The notes beneath the pieces are model-generated. The model ran no database searches. It saw only the letters and a program-made list of their open reading frames with translations, and had not been told where the DNA came from. This document shows positions 26,357 to 35,812 of a DNA stretch of 64,000 nt, in pieces; the stretch's first letter is position 1; the number at the start of each line of letters is the position of its first letter. A program made the translations under genes and the position numbers. Source of the stretch: Sphingobium sp. OAS761 (GTDB lineage: Bacteria; Pseudomonadota; Alphaproteobacteria; Sphingomonadales; Sphingomonadaceae); contig NZ_JALJVY010000008.1 of NCBI RefSeq assembly GCF_024168485.1, positions 62,001 through 126,000 on the forward strand. Reading direction: 5' to 3'.

Positions 26357-26872
26357 ATGAAGAGATTGTGGGTCGCCGTGCTGGCATGTGCCGCATTTCC
26401 GGCGACGCTTCTGGCGCAGGACACGGTGCCCGCGCCGAGCGCGGATACGGTCGTGGAGCAGGCGCCGCCAGCCGACAGCGCGTTGACCGAGGTTCCTGCG
26501 ACCGTCCAGCCCGTGGTCGACGACATCATGCCGCCACCCGAAGGCAAGGGGCAGATCATCTTCTTCCGCAAGGGGGGCTTTGTCGGGTCCGCCATTTCCT
26601 GTGCAGTCCATGAAAATGGCGCGAAGGTCAGCAGCCTGCCGCCGGGCCGTTATTTCGTGCATGTCGCCGAGCCGGGTATCCACGAATATTCGGTGAAGAG
26701 CGAGGCGACCGATACGTTGCGCATGGAGATTGAGCCGGGCGAAACCTATTATGCGAAATGCGCGATTGCGATGGGGATCATGGCGGGACGCCCGAACCTT
26801 TCGCCGGCCGACAAGCAGACCTATTTCGGCATGAGCAAGAAGCTCAAGCTGGTCGAGAACAAGCCGGAATAG
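26357..26872 (+). CDS. DUF2846 domain-containing exported protein
   Basis: A 171-residue protein with a signal peptide (MKRLWVAVLACAAFPATLLAQ), an acidic/Pro-rich linker and a DUF2846-like domain from about residue 65. GKGQIIFFRKGGFVGSAISC, LPPGRYFVHVAEPGIHEYSV and EPGETYYAKCAI follow the family pattern of beta strands with paired cysteines (two Cys in the mature part). Function is unknown; the family often occurs in outer-membrane or envelope proteins. A GC-rich terminator-like hairpin follows at 26897-26927. Confidence 0.75.
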   Translation: MKRLWVAVLACAAFPATLLAQDTVPAPSADTVVEQAPPADSALTEVPATVQPVVDDIMPPPEGKGQIIFFRKGGFVGSAISCAVHENGAKVSSLPPGRYFVHVAEPGIHEYSVKSEATDTLRMEIEPGETYYAKCAIAMGIMAGRPNLSPADKQTYFGMSKKLKLVENKPE

Positions 26873-26896
26873 GCGATCTGGTTCGTGTATGGGGAA

Positions 26897-26927
26897 GGGG
26901 CGCCGCCGGGGGGACCGGCGACGCCCC
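26897..26927 (+). terminator. strong GC hairpin after the DUF2846 gene
   Basis: A 12-bp stem in two parts (GGGGCG/CGCCCC and CGCCGG/CCGGCG, one C/A mismatch) with a GGGGA loop, 25 bases after the stop codon, followed by TCTTT. It is a credible intrinsic terminator between this gene and the convergent autotransporter. Confidence 0.6.
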
Positions 26928-27027
26928 TCTTTCATGTCCGGCGCCCTTGGGGAGGGTTTTGTGCCGGATCGGAAGGGACGGACCGGAGGGTCTTTGGGGG
27001 GTGGCCCGTCCTTTCATCGTCAAGACG

Positions 27028-30000
27028 TCACAGCACGAAATTAACCGTCGCCCGGAACGAGATGGCGACATGATTTTGCTGTTCCTCCGCGCCGAACTCG
27101 CCGCCGATCCGGAAGGTGTCGGTACCGCCGTACAGCCGTGCCCGGCCGGTCCAGCCATTCGTGCGGTCCTCGGCCCCCAGCGTGAACGGGTCGCCATCCT
27201 TGAAATAGGCGACCGTGTCGCCCAGCGATCCGCCGACGATCTGGCGCCGGCCGCCTTCCAGTTCCAGCCGAACCCAGCCATCTTCCCGATTGAGGCTGCC
27301 AAAGTCGTAGCCAGCCGTCACCGTGCCGTTGGCGGTCAGTTCGTCACTGGTCCGGCCGAGCACCGTCAGGTTGAAGGCATCGCCGCCACCCGCCTCGCTA
27401 TAGCCGTCCTCCTTCAACCGGTAATAGTCGATGCCGACCGCCGGGCGCAGGCTCATCCGGCCCCATTGAAGCTGGTAGGCCGCACCCGCCGTCGCGGAAT
27501 AGAGCTTGCCGTTCCATTCCCCGCCGGCGGTGCGGGCCACGTCGCCATAGTCGAAATGGCGCGTTCCGGCGAAGTCGATGCTGGCCGCCGACAGCCGGGC
27601 GAACGCCAGCAGCGGTCCCCATTGCCCACGCCAGTGTGCGGCCAGTTCATACTGGTCGGAATCCACCGCATTGTTCGACCCGCCACCTGAATCGCTGCCG
27701 TGGATATAGGCGAACGACCCGCCGAACGCGCCCAGCCCGGTCAGATATTCGACACCCCCGCCCGCGCCCCAGCCGTTGATGTCGTACGATGCCGTGCTGC
27801 CGACATTCTTGGCGCTGCCAAAGGCGACCTGTTGCAGCCAGAAGCCAAGCCGTCCGTCCTTGGCCCTGTATATGCCGTTCGGGTCGGACAGGATGCGCGC
27901 GGTCGCGCGGGATCCGGACGTCACCGCCTCGAACGTGCCGCCGGCATGATCGGGCAGCATCTGCCGCAGGGTGGCGTTCAGGGTCGTGCCGTCGACGATG
28001 CCCAGATAGGCGTTGGCCACCGAAGGGTCTTTGTCGAGCGCGTTGAAGACGGCATCATAGGCGCGCGCGACCGATCCGCTGAGGCCCAGTTCGGACACGG
28101 TCTTGGCCGCGATCGACAGGGTGACGGTTCCCGCCGACGTGTCGCTGACGATGCTGCTCTTGAACATATAGGGCAGCAGCGTATCGCTATCGGGCGCGGG
28201 TGTTCCGCTCAGGGCACCTGCCTGCACGATGACATAGTCGCCTGCCGAACCGGATATCTGCGCCAGATGCACGCGCACCTGCGATCCGCTGGCGAAACTG
28301 GCGGCACCCGCGACATCGTAGAGCGTGTGCGTGCCGTCGCCCGCGTCGATCGTCACGCCGATGGTCGAATTCGCGCTCGCCGCCAGCGATGCCAGTCCGA
28401 TGGTGCCGGTGTTGGTGGCGTCCAGCGTGCCGCCGTTCAGCACCACCGCGATGCCGCCGCTGTTGCGGATCGCCCCGTTGAGGACCGATGCGCCGCTCAG
28501 GCTCAGCGAGCCGGTCCCGCCGCCGAAATCGACGTCCCCGGTCACGCTGGCGCTGTCGCTCAGGCTGAGCGTCGCACTGCCGCTGCCATAGGTCAGGTCG
28601 CCGATCAGTCCCGATTCACCCGAGAACGCAACGCTGCCATTGCCCGCGCCCAGGTCAATGTCGCCTGTGATGCTGCCGGCCGACACGGCGACGGCGTCGT
28701 TCCCGGATCCCAGCCTGATGTCGCCGATGATCGACGGCGCATCGGCATCCTCGTCGGCCAGCGCCTGCGTCAGGGTGATGCCGCTGCTGTTGGCGCTCAG
28801 GTCGATAGCGGTGTTGGTGGCCCCCCCCGACGCATTGATGGCGCCGCTGTTGGTCAGCGTCGACACCGTGCCCGATGAATCGAGGATGGCGATCGCCGTC
28901 CCGCTTTCGTCATCCAGCGCGACAGCGCTGACCGCGCCGCCGATGTCGATCCGGTCGACGGCTGCACCGGCATCGATGACGATGGCCCGCGCCGCCGTTC
29001 CCGCTTCCGACGATCCCGTCGCGCCGACCGTGCCGCCGACGGAAATGATGCCGACCGTCGCACCCGACCCGAGCCGCAGCGCGGTTGCGTTGCTGTCATA
29101 GGATACCGCCCCGACCGTGCCGTCGATTGACAGGCCCTTGGCTATGTCGACATTGCCGCCCAGGCCGCCGATGACCAGGGCGTTGGCGTCGACTCCGTCA
29201 TATATGCCATAGGCACGGATGCCGCCGTTGACGATCAGGCCATAGCCCGAATCGTCGGCGGCCACTGCGCCGATGGTGGTATCGGCGTCCGCCGCGCCGA
29301 TCCGGACCGCTGCCGCCGATCCGTAGGTCACGACCGATGCCGTGCCTTCGGTGCTGTCGGTCAGACCGTCGCCATCGACGTCGTCATCGTCGTCGTCCAG
29401 CGTGGGAGGAACGTCGAAGATCACGCCGCCCGTCACGTTGCCGGCGATCACCACCGCGGACCCGCCCTGCAACAGGTCGTCGGCATCCAGGTCGTCCGTG
29501 TCGGTCGGCCGGGTCGTGGTCCGGTAGCCCGTGCTGACGATCGCCCCCTGAATCTTCAACGCGCCGTCGATATCGCCCAGCAGCGCCGCGCCGACGCTGT
29601 TCTTCCCCACCACGGTCGTCGAACCCCGCAACGTCACGTCGCCGGTTACGTCGTTGGCCAGCACGCCATGGCTGTTATCGCCGATGACGGAGATGGTCCC
29701 GCTGGTGGACAGGTCGCCCGTCAGAGTGCCGTCCAGGCGGATGCCCGCCGATTCATTGCCTTCGATGGTGATCGTGCCGCTATGGAAGATGTCGCCGACA
29801 TGACCCGTGCCGGACTGGACCCAGATGCCCTTCCGGTTGCTGCCCTGCGCAAAGGGGCCGTCGACATCATTGTCGTCATCCTCGTCCTTCGCGGTGTAAT
29901 TCTCGGTCAGGCTGATGGTGCCGCTGTTGCTGATGTCGCCGTTGGTGCCCGGCGCGACCAGGATTCCGGTCGCATCGTCGGCATCGTTGATGGTGATCGT

Positions 30001-30231
30001 GCCGGCGTTGGCCACGTCATTGTCGCTGTCCGCGGTGACGGCGGTGCCGCTCGTCAGTGTGATCGATCCGCCCGATGCGATCTTGATGTCGTCCGCCGCG
30101 CCGCTGGCGGCGGTGGACGTGCGGATCGGGCTGGTGGTCGCGGTGCTGATGGTCGTTTCCGCCGCGGCGTCGGCCAGCGAAAGTGCCGCCAGAACCGGCG
30201 CGATGGCCGTGCAGGCGAGTAGGTGTCGCAT
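27028..30231 (-). CDS. autotransporter adhesin-like outer membrane protein
   Basis: A 1067-residue type V secretion protein. A signal peptide (MRHLLACTAIAPVLAALSLADAAAE) is followed by a long passenger of repeated Gly/Ser/Thr/Asp-rich strands (about residues 30-750; SGTISVIGDNSHG, GNVTGGV and similar), consistent with a right-handed beta-helix. From about residue 800 a 12-strand barrel follows (GRLGFWLQQVAFGSAKNVG ...) and the protein ends with FRATVNFVL, a C-terminal Phe-containing OMP signature. No protease triad is visible. The gene follows the TonB receptor by 99 bases in the same direction, separated by a hairpin at 30303-30323. Passenger function is unknown. Confidence 0.88.
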   Translation of the reverse strand: MRHLLACTAIAPVLAALSLADAAAETTISTATTSPIRTSTAASGAADDIKIASGGSITLTSGTAVTADSDNDVANAGTITINDADDATGILVAPGTNGDISNSGTISLTENYTAKDEDDDNDVDGPFAQGSNRKGIWVQSGTGHVGDIFHSGTITIEGNESAGIRLDGTLTGDLSTSGTISVIGDNSHGVLANDVTGDVTLRGSTTVVGKNSVGAALLGDIDGALKIQGAIVSTGYRTTTRPTDTDDLDADDLLQGGSAVVIAGNVTGGVIFDVPPTLDDDDDDVDGDGLTDSTEGTASVVTYGSAAAVRIGAADADTTIGAVAADDSGYGLIVNGGIRAYGIYDGVDANALVIGGLGGNVDIAKGLSIDGTVGAVSYDSNATALRLGSGATVGIISVGGTVGATGSSEAGTAARAIVIDAGAAVDRIDIGGAVSAVALDDESGTAIAILDSSGTVSTLTNSGAINASGGATNTAIDLSANSSGITLTQALADEDADAPSIIGDIRLGSGNDAVAVSAGSITGDIDLGAGNGSVAFSGESGLIGDLTYGSGSATLSLSDSASVTGDVDFGGGTGSLSLSGASVLNGAIRNSGGIAVVLNGGTLDATNTGTIGLASLAASANSTIGVTIDAGDGTHTLYDVAGAASFASGSQVRVHLAQISGSAGDYVIVQAGALSGTPAPDSDTLLPYMFKSSIVSDTSAGTVTLSIAAKTVSELGLSGSVARAYDAVFNALDKDPSVANAYLGIVDGTTLNATLRQMLPDHAGGTFEAVTSGSRATARILSDPNGIYRAKDGRLGFWLQQVAFGSAKNVGSTASYDINGWGAGGGVEYLTGLGAFGGSFAYIHGSDSGGGSNNAVDSDQYELAAHWRGQWGPLLAFARLSAASIDFAGTRHFDYGDVARTAGGEWNGKLYSATAGAAYQLQWGRMSLRPAVGIDYYRLKEDGYSEAGGGDAFNLTVLGRTSDELTANGTVTAGYDFGSLNREDGWVRLELEGGRRQIVGGSLGDTVAYFKDGDPFTLGAEDRTNGWTGRARLYGGTDTFRIGGEFGAEEQQNHVAISFRATVNFVL

Positions 30232-30302
30232 GATGTCTCCTCTGCGTATCGCGCTGGTTATTCTGTGCGCGCGTGGGCATGGGACGGTGCCGATGGCCGC
30301 GA

Positions 30303-30323
30303 CCCGTCGCCTTTTGCGACGGG
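30303..30323 (-). terminator. hairpin between TonB receptor and autotransporter
   Basis: CCCGTCGC and GCGACGGG form a perfect 8-bp stem with a 5-base loop, 8 bases downstream of the receptor stop on the minus strand. There is no T-run after it, so it could be a partial terminator or a stabilising structure between two genes that may form one transcript. Confidence 0.4.
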
Positions 30324-30330
30324 CGGAGGA

Positions 30331-32769
30331 TCAGAAGGCGAAGTCGATGCCGACACGCAGCGTGCGCGGGCGCAGCGGCGTGTAATAGTCGGTCCGCAGG
30401 TCGAACGGCGTGCCCAGTGAAAAGCGGTTGCCGTTGCTGTCCAGCAGGTTCGTGACGGACAGCGAATATTGAATCTGACCCCGGATCAGGCTGGCCGACA
30501 GGCTGGTATCGACATAGTTGCCCTGTGTCTGGCCCAGGATAGGCCCGACGCCGAGCCGCGACTTGCCGACATAGCGGGCCGCGCCGTTCAGATGGACATC
30601 CATGTCCGCATCGACGGGTGCGCGATAATCGAATGCCAGACGTCCACCCAGGTCGGCGACATTGGGCAGGGACAGGGTTTCGTCCCGATCGAGCAGGGCG
30701 CGGACCAGCATGGTAGGGCGCGTCAGCCGGCTGTCATTGTAGATAATGCTGCCGTCCAGCGTGAACCGGGGCGTGGCGCGCGCGACGATGCGGCCTTCGA
30801 TCGTATATATGCGCCCGTCGCCGATATTGGCAGTCGCGGGCAGGCCCGCGCGGTCGGTAACGTCGGCCTGGATGTCACGCCAGTCGGTATAGGCGACATT
30901 GGCGCTCAGCGCGATCGTGTCGCGTCCCGGCACGCCTTTGCGGAAGCCCGCTTCGACCGTGGAGATGCGGTCGTTCCGGAACCGGCGGATACGCTGGTCG
31001 TCCACCGCCAGCCCGCCGGGGCGGAACCCCTGCTGGAAGCGGGCATAAATCGTAACCCCCGGAATTGCGTCGGTCAGCAGCGATGCGGAGGGCAGGAACA
31101 TGGTTTCGCTGCGGTCCGCCTGCGCTTCGGCGCGGGCGAGATCGGTCGAGGACAGGGCGGCCGTCGGATCTATCGCCTCGCCCGACAGGCGGCTGTTGGT
31201 CAACCGTCCGCCGACAGTGGCGATCACTCCGCGCAGCGGCTCGAACGACGCTTCGCCGAACAGCGTCGCTTCCTTGATGCCGTTGCGCACGCCGGTCGCG
31301 CTCGCCGGACGCCCCAAGCCATAGACGGGCACGCCGGGGATCACCTCCGGCAGGTCCGGGCCCGGCCCGAAGGACGTCAGCGATCGCTCGATGTCGGACG
31401 TGCTCTGAAGGTAGGACATGCCCAAAATCCAGCCCAGGCCATTGTCCAGGTCGCGCACCAGACGGTTCTCGGTCGAAAAAATGTCGACGCGGTTGCGCTG
31501 ATGAAAGGTTGCGGGCGCGTCGCCCGGTTGGGTCGCGTCGTAGGTTTCCGACAGGATATGCCGGACCAGGCCGGTGGACGACACGAAACGCAGATTGTCC
31601 CATTGCCGTTCGATGCGGACATTACCCATCAGATAATCGGCATAATAGGGCTGCGCGACCGACGAAGCGCGCTCGAGCGTGCCGGCGGACCTTATTGCAT
31701 ATTGGGCGTCGTCGCCGTCGATATGCTGGTAGACGCCGGTCAGGTCGATGGTCCATTCGTCGTTCGGCGAAATACGCAGCGCCGCGCGACCGCCCCAGGT
31801 GCGGACCCGGTTCACATCGTGCTCGTCCCTGCGAATATCGTCGATATAGCCGCCTTCCTGCACGCCATAGCCTACGATCCGCAGCGCAACCTTTTCCGAA
31901 AGGATCGGCAGGTTCAGCGTGGCGGACACGTCGCCGCCCGGATCGCCATGCTGGGTGGCGGACAGGCCCGCCGAAACCTGTCCGCCAAATTCCGCCAGGT
32001 TGGGGACATTGGGCATGATGCGGACGATGCCGCCCAACGATCCCGCGCCGTAGAGCGTGCCCTGCGGACCTTCCAGCACCTCCACCCGTCCGACATCATA
32101 GAGCTTCAGGTCGGGGTCGGGCGCTGCATAGTTGAGCCGCATGTCGCCGAAATACTGGCCCGTGGTCGACTGGGTCGGGCCGGCGACGCCCGAATCCGCG
32201 ATGGCCCGGATGAACAGCTTGTTGCGGCCGTTGCCCGCATGCGTCGAACTCAGGCTGGCGACGCGGGCGAGCAGGCTGGCGGTCCCGTTGGCGGCCTCGC
32301 CGGTGGTGAAGATCCGGCTGTCCAGCGCATCCACCATGCCCGCGTAGCGCAGCAGCGGGGTATCGCGCTTGGATGCGGTCACGATGATCTGCGGTTCGGG
32401 CTGCGCGGCGACGGGGACGGCCGGAGCGGGGCGGGAAGGGGGCGCCGTACCGGGCCGCGCGCTCGGGGGTGCCCGCTCGATGCGCCAGTTTCCGGCGGCG
32501 ATGCGCCGGGCGCGCGTGCCGGTGCCGTTCAGCAGGCGGCGCAACGCTGCCTCGGTCGCCAAATGTCCCTGAACGCCGCCGGTCGGGATCGCGGCGAGCG
32601 ACTGGTCCGACATGCCGATGCTCGTGCCCGTCTGACGGCCGAGCGCGATCGCCGCCTCGCCCAGCCTTCCGGGGGCGATGCTGATACTGTGTCTGTCCGC
32701 CCCATATGCAGGCGTTGCGCTCGCCGAAACGAGGGCGGTGACGATCAGAAGATCAGCTCTTTGGCCCAT
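30331..32769 (-). CDS. TonB-dependent receptor with N-terminal STN signalling domain
   Basis: An 812-residue outer-membrane receptor that imports a substrate with energy from TonB. It has a signal peptide ending AYGA, an STN signalling domain (about residues 25-95), the TonB-box-like IIVTASKRDTP and a plug domain (about 125-270; VEVLEGPQGTLYGAGSLGGIVRI), then a 22-strand barrel that ends LRVGIDFAF. STN receptors signal to FecR/FecI, both encoded directly upstream. The ATG overlaps the fecR coding end by 17 bases. Substrate could be an iron chelator or another ligand; the sequence does not say. Confidence 0.92.
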   Translation of the reverse strand: MGQRADLLIVTALVSASATPAYGADRHSISIAPGRLGEAAIALGRQTGTSIGMSDQSLAAIPTGGVQGHLATEAALRRLLNGTGTRARRIAAGNWRIERAPPSARPGTAPPSRPAPAVPVAAQPEPQIIVTASKRDTPLLRYAGMVDALDSRIFTTGEAANGTASLLARVASLSSTHAGNGRNKLFIRAIADSGVAGPTQSTTGQYFGDMRLNYAAPDPDLKLYDVGRVEVLEGPQGTLYGAGSLGGIVRIMPNVPNLAEFGGQVSAGLSATQHGDPGGDVSATLNLPILSEKVALRIVGYGVQEGGYIDDIRRDEHDVNRVRTWGGRAALRISPNDEWTIDLTGVYQHIDGDDAQYAIRSAGTLERASSVAQPYYADYLMGNVRIERQWDNLRFVSSTGLVRHILSETYDATQPGDAPATFHQRNRVDIFSTENRLVRDLDNGLGWILGMSYLQSTSDIERSLTSFGPGPDLPEVIPGVPVYGLGRPASATGVRNGIKEATLFGEASFEPLRGVIATVGGRLTNSRLSGEAIDPTAALSSTDLARAEAQADRSETMFLPSASLLTDAIPGVTIYARFQQGFRPGGLAVDDQRIRRFRNDRISTVEAGFRKGVPGRDTIALSANVAYTDWRDIQADVTDRAGLPATANIGDGRIYTIEGRIVARATPRFTLDGSIIYNDSRLTRPTMLVRALLDRDETLSLPNVADLGGRLAFDYRAPVDADMDVHLNGAARYVGKSRLGVGPILGQTQGNYVDTSLSASLIRGQIQYSLSVTNLLDSNGNRFSLGTPFDLRTDYYTPLRPRTLRVGIDFAF

Positions 32770-33679
32770 CCCCTTCCTTCAGCAGCCATCCGTCACCCTG
32801 CCGGACGGCGGTCAGGCCCATCAGCGGCGCCGCGCCGTTGAAAAATCGCGCCGGATCCCTGTCGATCAGGATCGTGCCTGTGAACCGCATCGCGCGTGCG
32901 CCGGCCGAGGTGTTCACCTGGATGCCCAATGTGCGGGCGATGTCTTCGGCAATGTCGCCGACCGGCATGTTGCTGTAGGTCAGCCGACCCTCGCGCCAGC
33001 TGGCGACCGCACTTGGGGCGATGTCCGTCATCCGCAATCCCTGCGCATCGTCGGCAAGTCCGCGGCCCGCCGGCAGGCTGATCGCCTCGGCGCTCGGGTT
33101 GTAGATCACCCTGCCTTCCGACACGCCGATCCGTGTGGCCCGGCTGGTGTGGACGATGTTGAACATGGTGCCCGCGTCCTCGAATATCGCGTCGCCCACG
33201 GTGACGCGGAACGGGTCGGCGGCATCATGTCGCACGGTGAAAGCCGCTTCGCCGCTGTCCAGCGCGGCAAAACGCGCGTTCCTGTGATCCAGCCGCAGGG
33301 TGGTCGCGCCGTTCAGGTCGATCCGTGTGCCGTCATCCAGCGCGATGGTCCGGCTTTCGCCCGGGCGAGTCTGGACCGTGTAGATGTCGCTGCGGTTCAT
33401 CATGCCGACGGACAGGGTCGCGACGAGCGCCGCCGCGATCGCACCACCGCCGATCCAGCGCCAGGCAGCGCGCCGCCCGACCCCCGCGTCGTTGGCGGCG
33501 ACCGGCATCGCCACCGGCTCGGGCGGGATCAGGCTGTCCAGCCCATCATCCGCCGCCATCAGTGCGTCATAGGCCTCGGCCCGCGCGGGATCGCCCTCCA
33601 GCCAGCGGGTGAAGGTCTCCCAATCGGTAAAGGCAGGGTCGCGCGTGCGGATCACCCACGCCAGCGCCTCCTCGTTCAT
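32753..33679 (-). CDS. FecR family anti-sigma factor
   Basis: A 308-residue transmembrane regulator. It has an N-terminal cytoplasmic part (WVIRTRDPAFTDWETFTRWL, with the DUF4880/FecR-N tryptophans), a transmembrane helix at about residues 84-103 (WIGGGAIAAALVATLSVGMM), a periplasmic FecR domain (QTRPGESRTIALDDGTRIDL) and a C-terminal STN-like signalling segment. It should hold the sigma factor until the receptor binds substrate. The start MNEEALAW has GGAG 6 bases upstream; the earlier ATG at 33700 lacks one. It lies between the sigma gene and the receptor, as in fec-type loci. Confidence 0.9.
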   Translation of the reverse strand: MNEEALAWVIRTRDPAFTDWETFTRWLEGDPARAEAYDALMAADDGLDSLIPPEPVAMPVAANDAGVGRRAAWRWIGGGAIAAALVATLSVGMMNRSDIYTVQTRPGESRTIALDDGTRIDLNGATTLRLDHRNARFAALDSGEAAFTVRHDAADPFRVTVGDAIFEDAGTMFNIVHTSRATRIGVSEGRVIYNPSAEAISLPAGRGLADDAQGLRMTDIAPSAVASWREGRLTYSNMPVGDIAEDIARTLGIQVNTSAGARAMRFTGTILIDRDPARFFNGAAPLMGLTAVRQGDGWLLKEGDGPKS

Positions 33680-33737
33680 CGTCGCTCCAACCCCGTTCAT
33701 CTTATGCCCCTTGCAGAGCCTGACGCCGCCGACCCGT

Positions 33738-34250
33738 TCATTCCGTATCCAGTTTCTGCTTGAGTGCCAGCATCGCGCGATATGCTCTTTGCAGATCCTT
33801 CTCGACCGTGGTCAGGCTGACGCCCAGTTCCTCGGCGATCATCTTCTGCCCGACGCCCTCGATCCTGAAACGGCGGAACACCAATTCGACCCGCGGGCCA
33901 AGATCGCGCAACACCGCACGCGCCTGGTCCAGCCTTTGGTTGAGGATCATTCGCTCGTCGACCGCCACCTGTTCGGCCGGGTCCGCCATCACGCCGCCGG
34001 CGCCGCCCGCCCAGTCCTGCTCGCGGCGTTCTCGCCGGATGGAGGAACGGTAACGGTCCAGTACCAGGTTGTTGGCCATGCGATACAGATAGGGCAAAGG
34101 ATCGGCGACCGGGCCCAGATCCTTGGCCTCCAGCTTCATCCACATGTCCTGCAACATGTCCTCGGCGTCCTCTCCCGCGCCACGAGCGCGCAGGAACCGC
34201 AGCAGTGCGGCGCGGTTGGACATGAATATCGCGGAAAGGCCGGTGGCCAT
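33738..34250 (-). CDS. RNA polymerase sigma factor, ECF family (FecI-like)
   Basis: A 170-residue extracytoplasmic-function sigma factor. Region 2 is visible at ALLRFLRARGAGEDAEDMLQ and YLYRMANNLVLDRYRSS; region 4 at the end has the helix-turn-helix GVGQKMIAEELGVSLTTVEKDLQRAYRAM. It should direct transcription of the receptor and perhaps the autotransporter. The start could also be the internal Met at 34223; neither has a strong ribosome site. fecR follows it by 58 bases. Confidence 0.88.
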   Translation of the reverse strand: MATGLSAIFMSNRAALLRFLRARGAGEDAEDMLQDMWMKLEAKDLGPVADPLPYLYRMANNLVLDRYRSSIRRERREQDWAGGAGGVMADPAEQVAVDERMILNQRLDQARAVLRDLGPRVELVFRRFRIEGVGQKMIAEELGVSLTTVEKDLQRAYRAMLALKQKLDTE

Positions 34251-34370
34251 GCCTGTCTCGGGTCCAGTTCTGGCAAGTCAGGGACGTTGCCATAGAAGGG
34301 CGAACGGGGTTTTGGCAATCGGCAAGCTGTTTACCTGTCCCCGCGCCTGTTCTAGTGGTTCGATTCTGAC

Positions 34371-34460
34371 ATTCGATACCGTTCGAGGCCAAGTATCGCT
34401 CGAATGCCACAATCTTTTCGGGCCACTGGAAATATTTGATTCTGGTGGATTTCAATCCAC
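34371..34460. promoter_or_regulatory. inverted repeats in the sigma factor / serine hydrolase gap
   Basis: In the 250-base gap between the two divergent genes there are two inverted repeats. ATTCGATAC (34371-34379) is mirrored, with a 2-base insert, by GTATCGCTCGAAT (34393-34405). GTGGATT and AATCCAC (34445-34460) form a perfect 7-bp arm palindrome with a 2-base centre, 40 bases before the hydrolase start. These may be operators or parts of promoters. Nothing else is seen in this gap. Confidence 0.35.
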
Positions 34461-34500
34461 TGGCGCGGGGATGGACACGGGTGGAAGACGGGCGGGGCGC

Positions 34501-35700
34501 ATGACGGAAGGTCTGGACAGGGCGGCGGCACAGGCGGCGGGCATGGACCCGGACCGCCTGGCGGCGCTGATCGACGGACTGGACGCGCGCTACATCCTGT
34601 CGGGCAAGCTGCCCCACATGCATTTTACCCTGTCCCGCGACGAACGGCCGCTGGTGGCGGTCACGCGTGGGGCTGGCCGCGCCACCGGCGCCGCCCTAGC
34701 CGACGACGCGCTCTATCGCATCGCCTCCATGACCAAGCCGGTGACGTCCGTCGCGTTCATGATGCTGGTGGAGGACGGACGGGTGGCGCTGGACACGCCG
34801 GTTGCCGACGTCATTCCCGAATTTGCCGATCTCCCGGTGGGGCCGACGGCGCGGCGTCGCCCTCGTCGGCCGATGCGCATGGTCGACCTGCTGCGTCATA
34901 CCTCAGGGCTGACCTACGGGCTTCAACGCCAGACGGCGATAGACGCGCGTTATCGCGACCTGGGCCTGGACGATTTTCAGCAGAAGCGGACGTCGGACGA
35001 TTTCGTGTCGGACCTGGCCTCGATACCGCTGGAATTCTCGCCGGGCGAACGCTGGAACTATTCGGTGTCGACCGATGTCCTTGGCGTCGTGGTGGAACGG
35101 CTGTCGGGATGCGATCTGGGCAGCGTGTTCCGCAGCCGGATATTCGATCCGCTCGGCATGGCCGACACCGGCTTCGTGCTGCCCGATGACAAGGCCGATC
35201 GAATGACCGATGCCTGGCGGCTCGATGAAGAGGGGCAGATGTCGGTGGCCGACCTCGGCGCCCGCAGCGGATGGCGGCGGCAGGGCCGGTTCCTGTCGGG
35301 CGGCGGGGGCCTCATATCCTCGGTCGCCGACTATCAACGCTTCGCCCGGATGCTGTTGCGCGGCGGGGAACTCGACGGCGCGCGCCTGCTTCGGCCCGAA
35401 ACCATGGCACAGATGCGGGCCAACGCCCTGCCGCGCGGGCGCGACCTCGCCGCCATGTCGAACGCCATGTTCAGCGAATCCGATTATCAGGGCGTGGGTT
35501 TCGGTCTGGGCTTCGCGGTCGAACTGGGCAGCGGCGAATATTATTGGGGCGGGGTATTCTCGACCTATTTCTGGATCGACCCGGTGGAAAGGCTGATCGG
35601 CATCTTCATGACGCAATTGCTGCCGTCCAGCGCCTATCCGGTCCGGGACGAGCTGCGGCAGGGCGTATCGCAGGCGATCGCGACGTCGCGCCGCCCCTGA
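34501..35700 (+). CDS. serine hydrolase, beta-lactamase/transpeptidase superfamily
   Basis: A 399-residue member of the class C beta-lactamase fold that includes esterases and peptidases. The nucleophile motif is S76-x-x-K79 (SMTK in IASMTKPVTS), the YxN-like motif is in ERWNYSVSTDV, and a GGGG-containing third motif is near LSGGGGLISSV. There is no signal peptide, so it is likely cytoplasmic. I start it at MTEGLDRA; an ATG 30 bases earlier (34471) is also open but has no spaced ribosome site. It ends 112 bases before the glycogen cluster and runs the same way. Carboxylesterase is the likeliest activity. Confidence 0.8.
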   Translation: MTEGLDRAAAQAAGMDPDRLAALIDGLDARYILSGKLPHMHFTLSRDERPLVAVTRGAGRATGAALADDALYRIASMTKPVTSVAFMMLVEDGRVALDTPVADVIPEFADLPVGPTARRRPRRPMRMVDLLRHTSGLTYGLQRQTAIDARYRDLGLDDFQQKRTSDDFVSDLASIPLEFSPGERWNYSVSTDVLGVVVERLSGCDLGSVFRSRIFDPLGMADTGFVLPDDKADRMTDAWRLDEEGQMSVADLGARSGWRRQGRFLSGGGGLISSVADYQRFARMLLRGGELDGARLLRPETMAQMRANALPRGRDLAAMSNAMFSESDYQGVGFGLGFAVELGSGEYYWGGVFSTYFWIDPVERLIGIFMTQLLPSSAYPVRDELRQGVSQAIATSRRP

Positions 35701-35812
35701 CGCTGCCCTCTGCCGTCCAGACATAATTTCCTTGCTGCACTGCAAAATGGCGTGGCGCGGTCGGGGGCGCTGTGTCATCATCGCCCATGACTCACGATAG
35801 GGATGGTGCCGC

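Noticed and set aside
27028-30231. The repeated passenger of the autotransporter as a CRISPR or DNA repeat array
   Set aside because: The repetition is at protein level (Gly/Ser/Thr beta strands); there are no regular direct DNA repeats with spacers.
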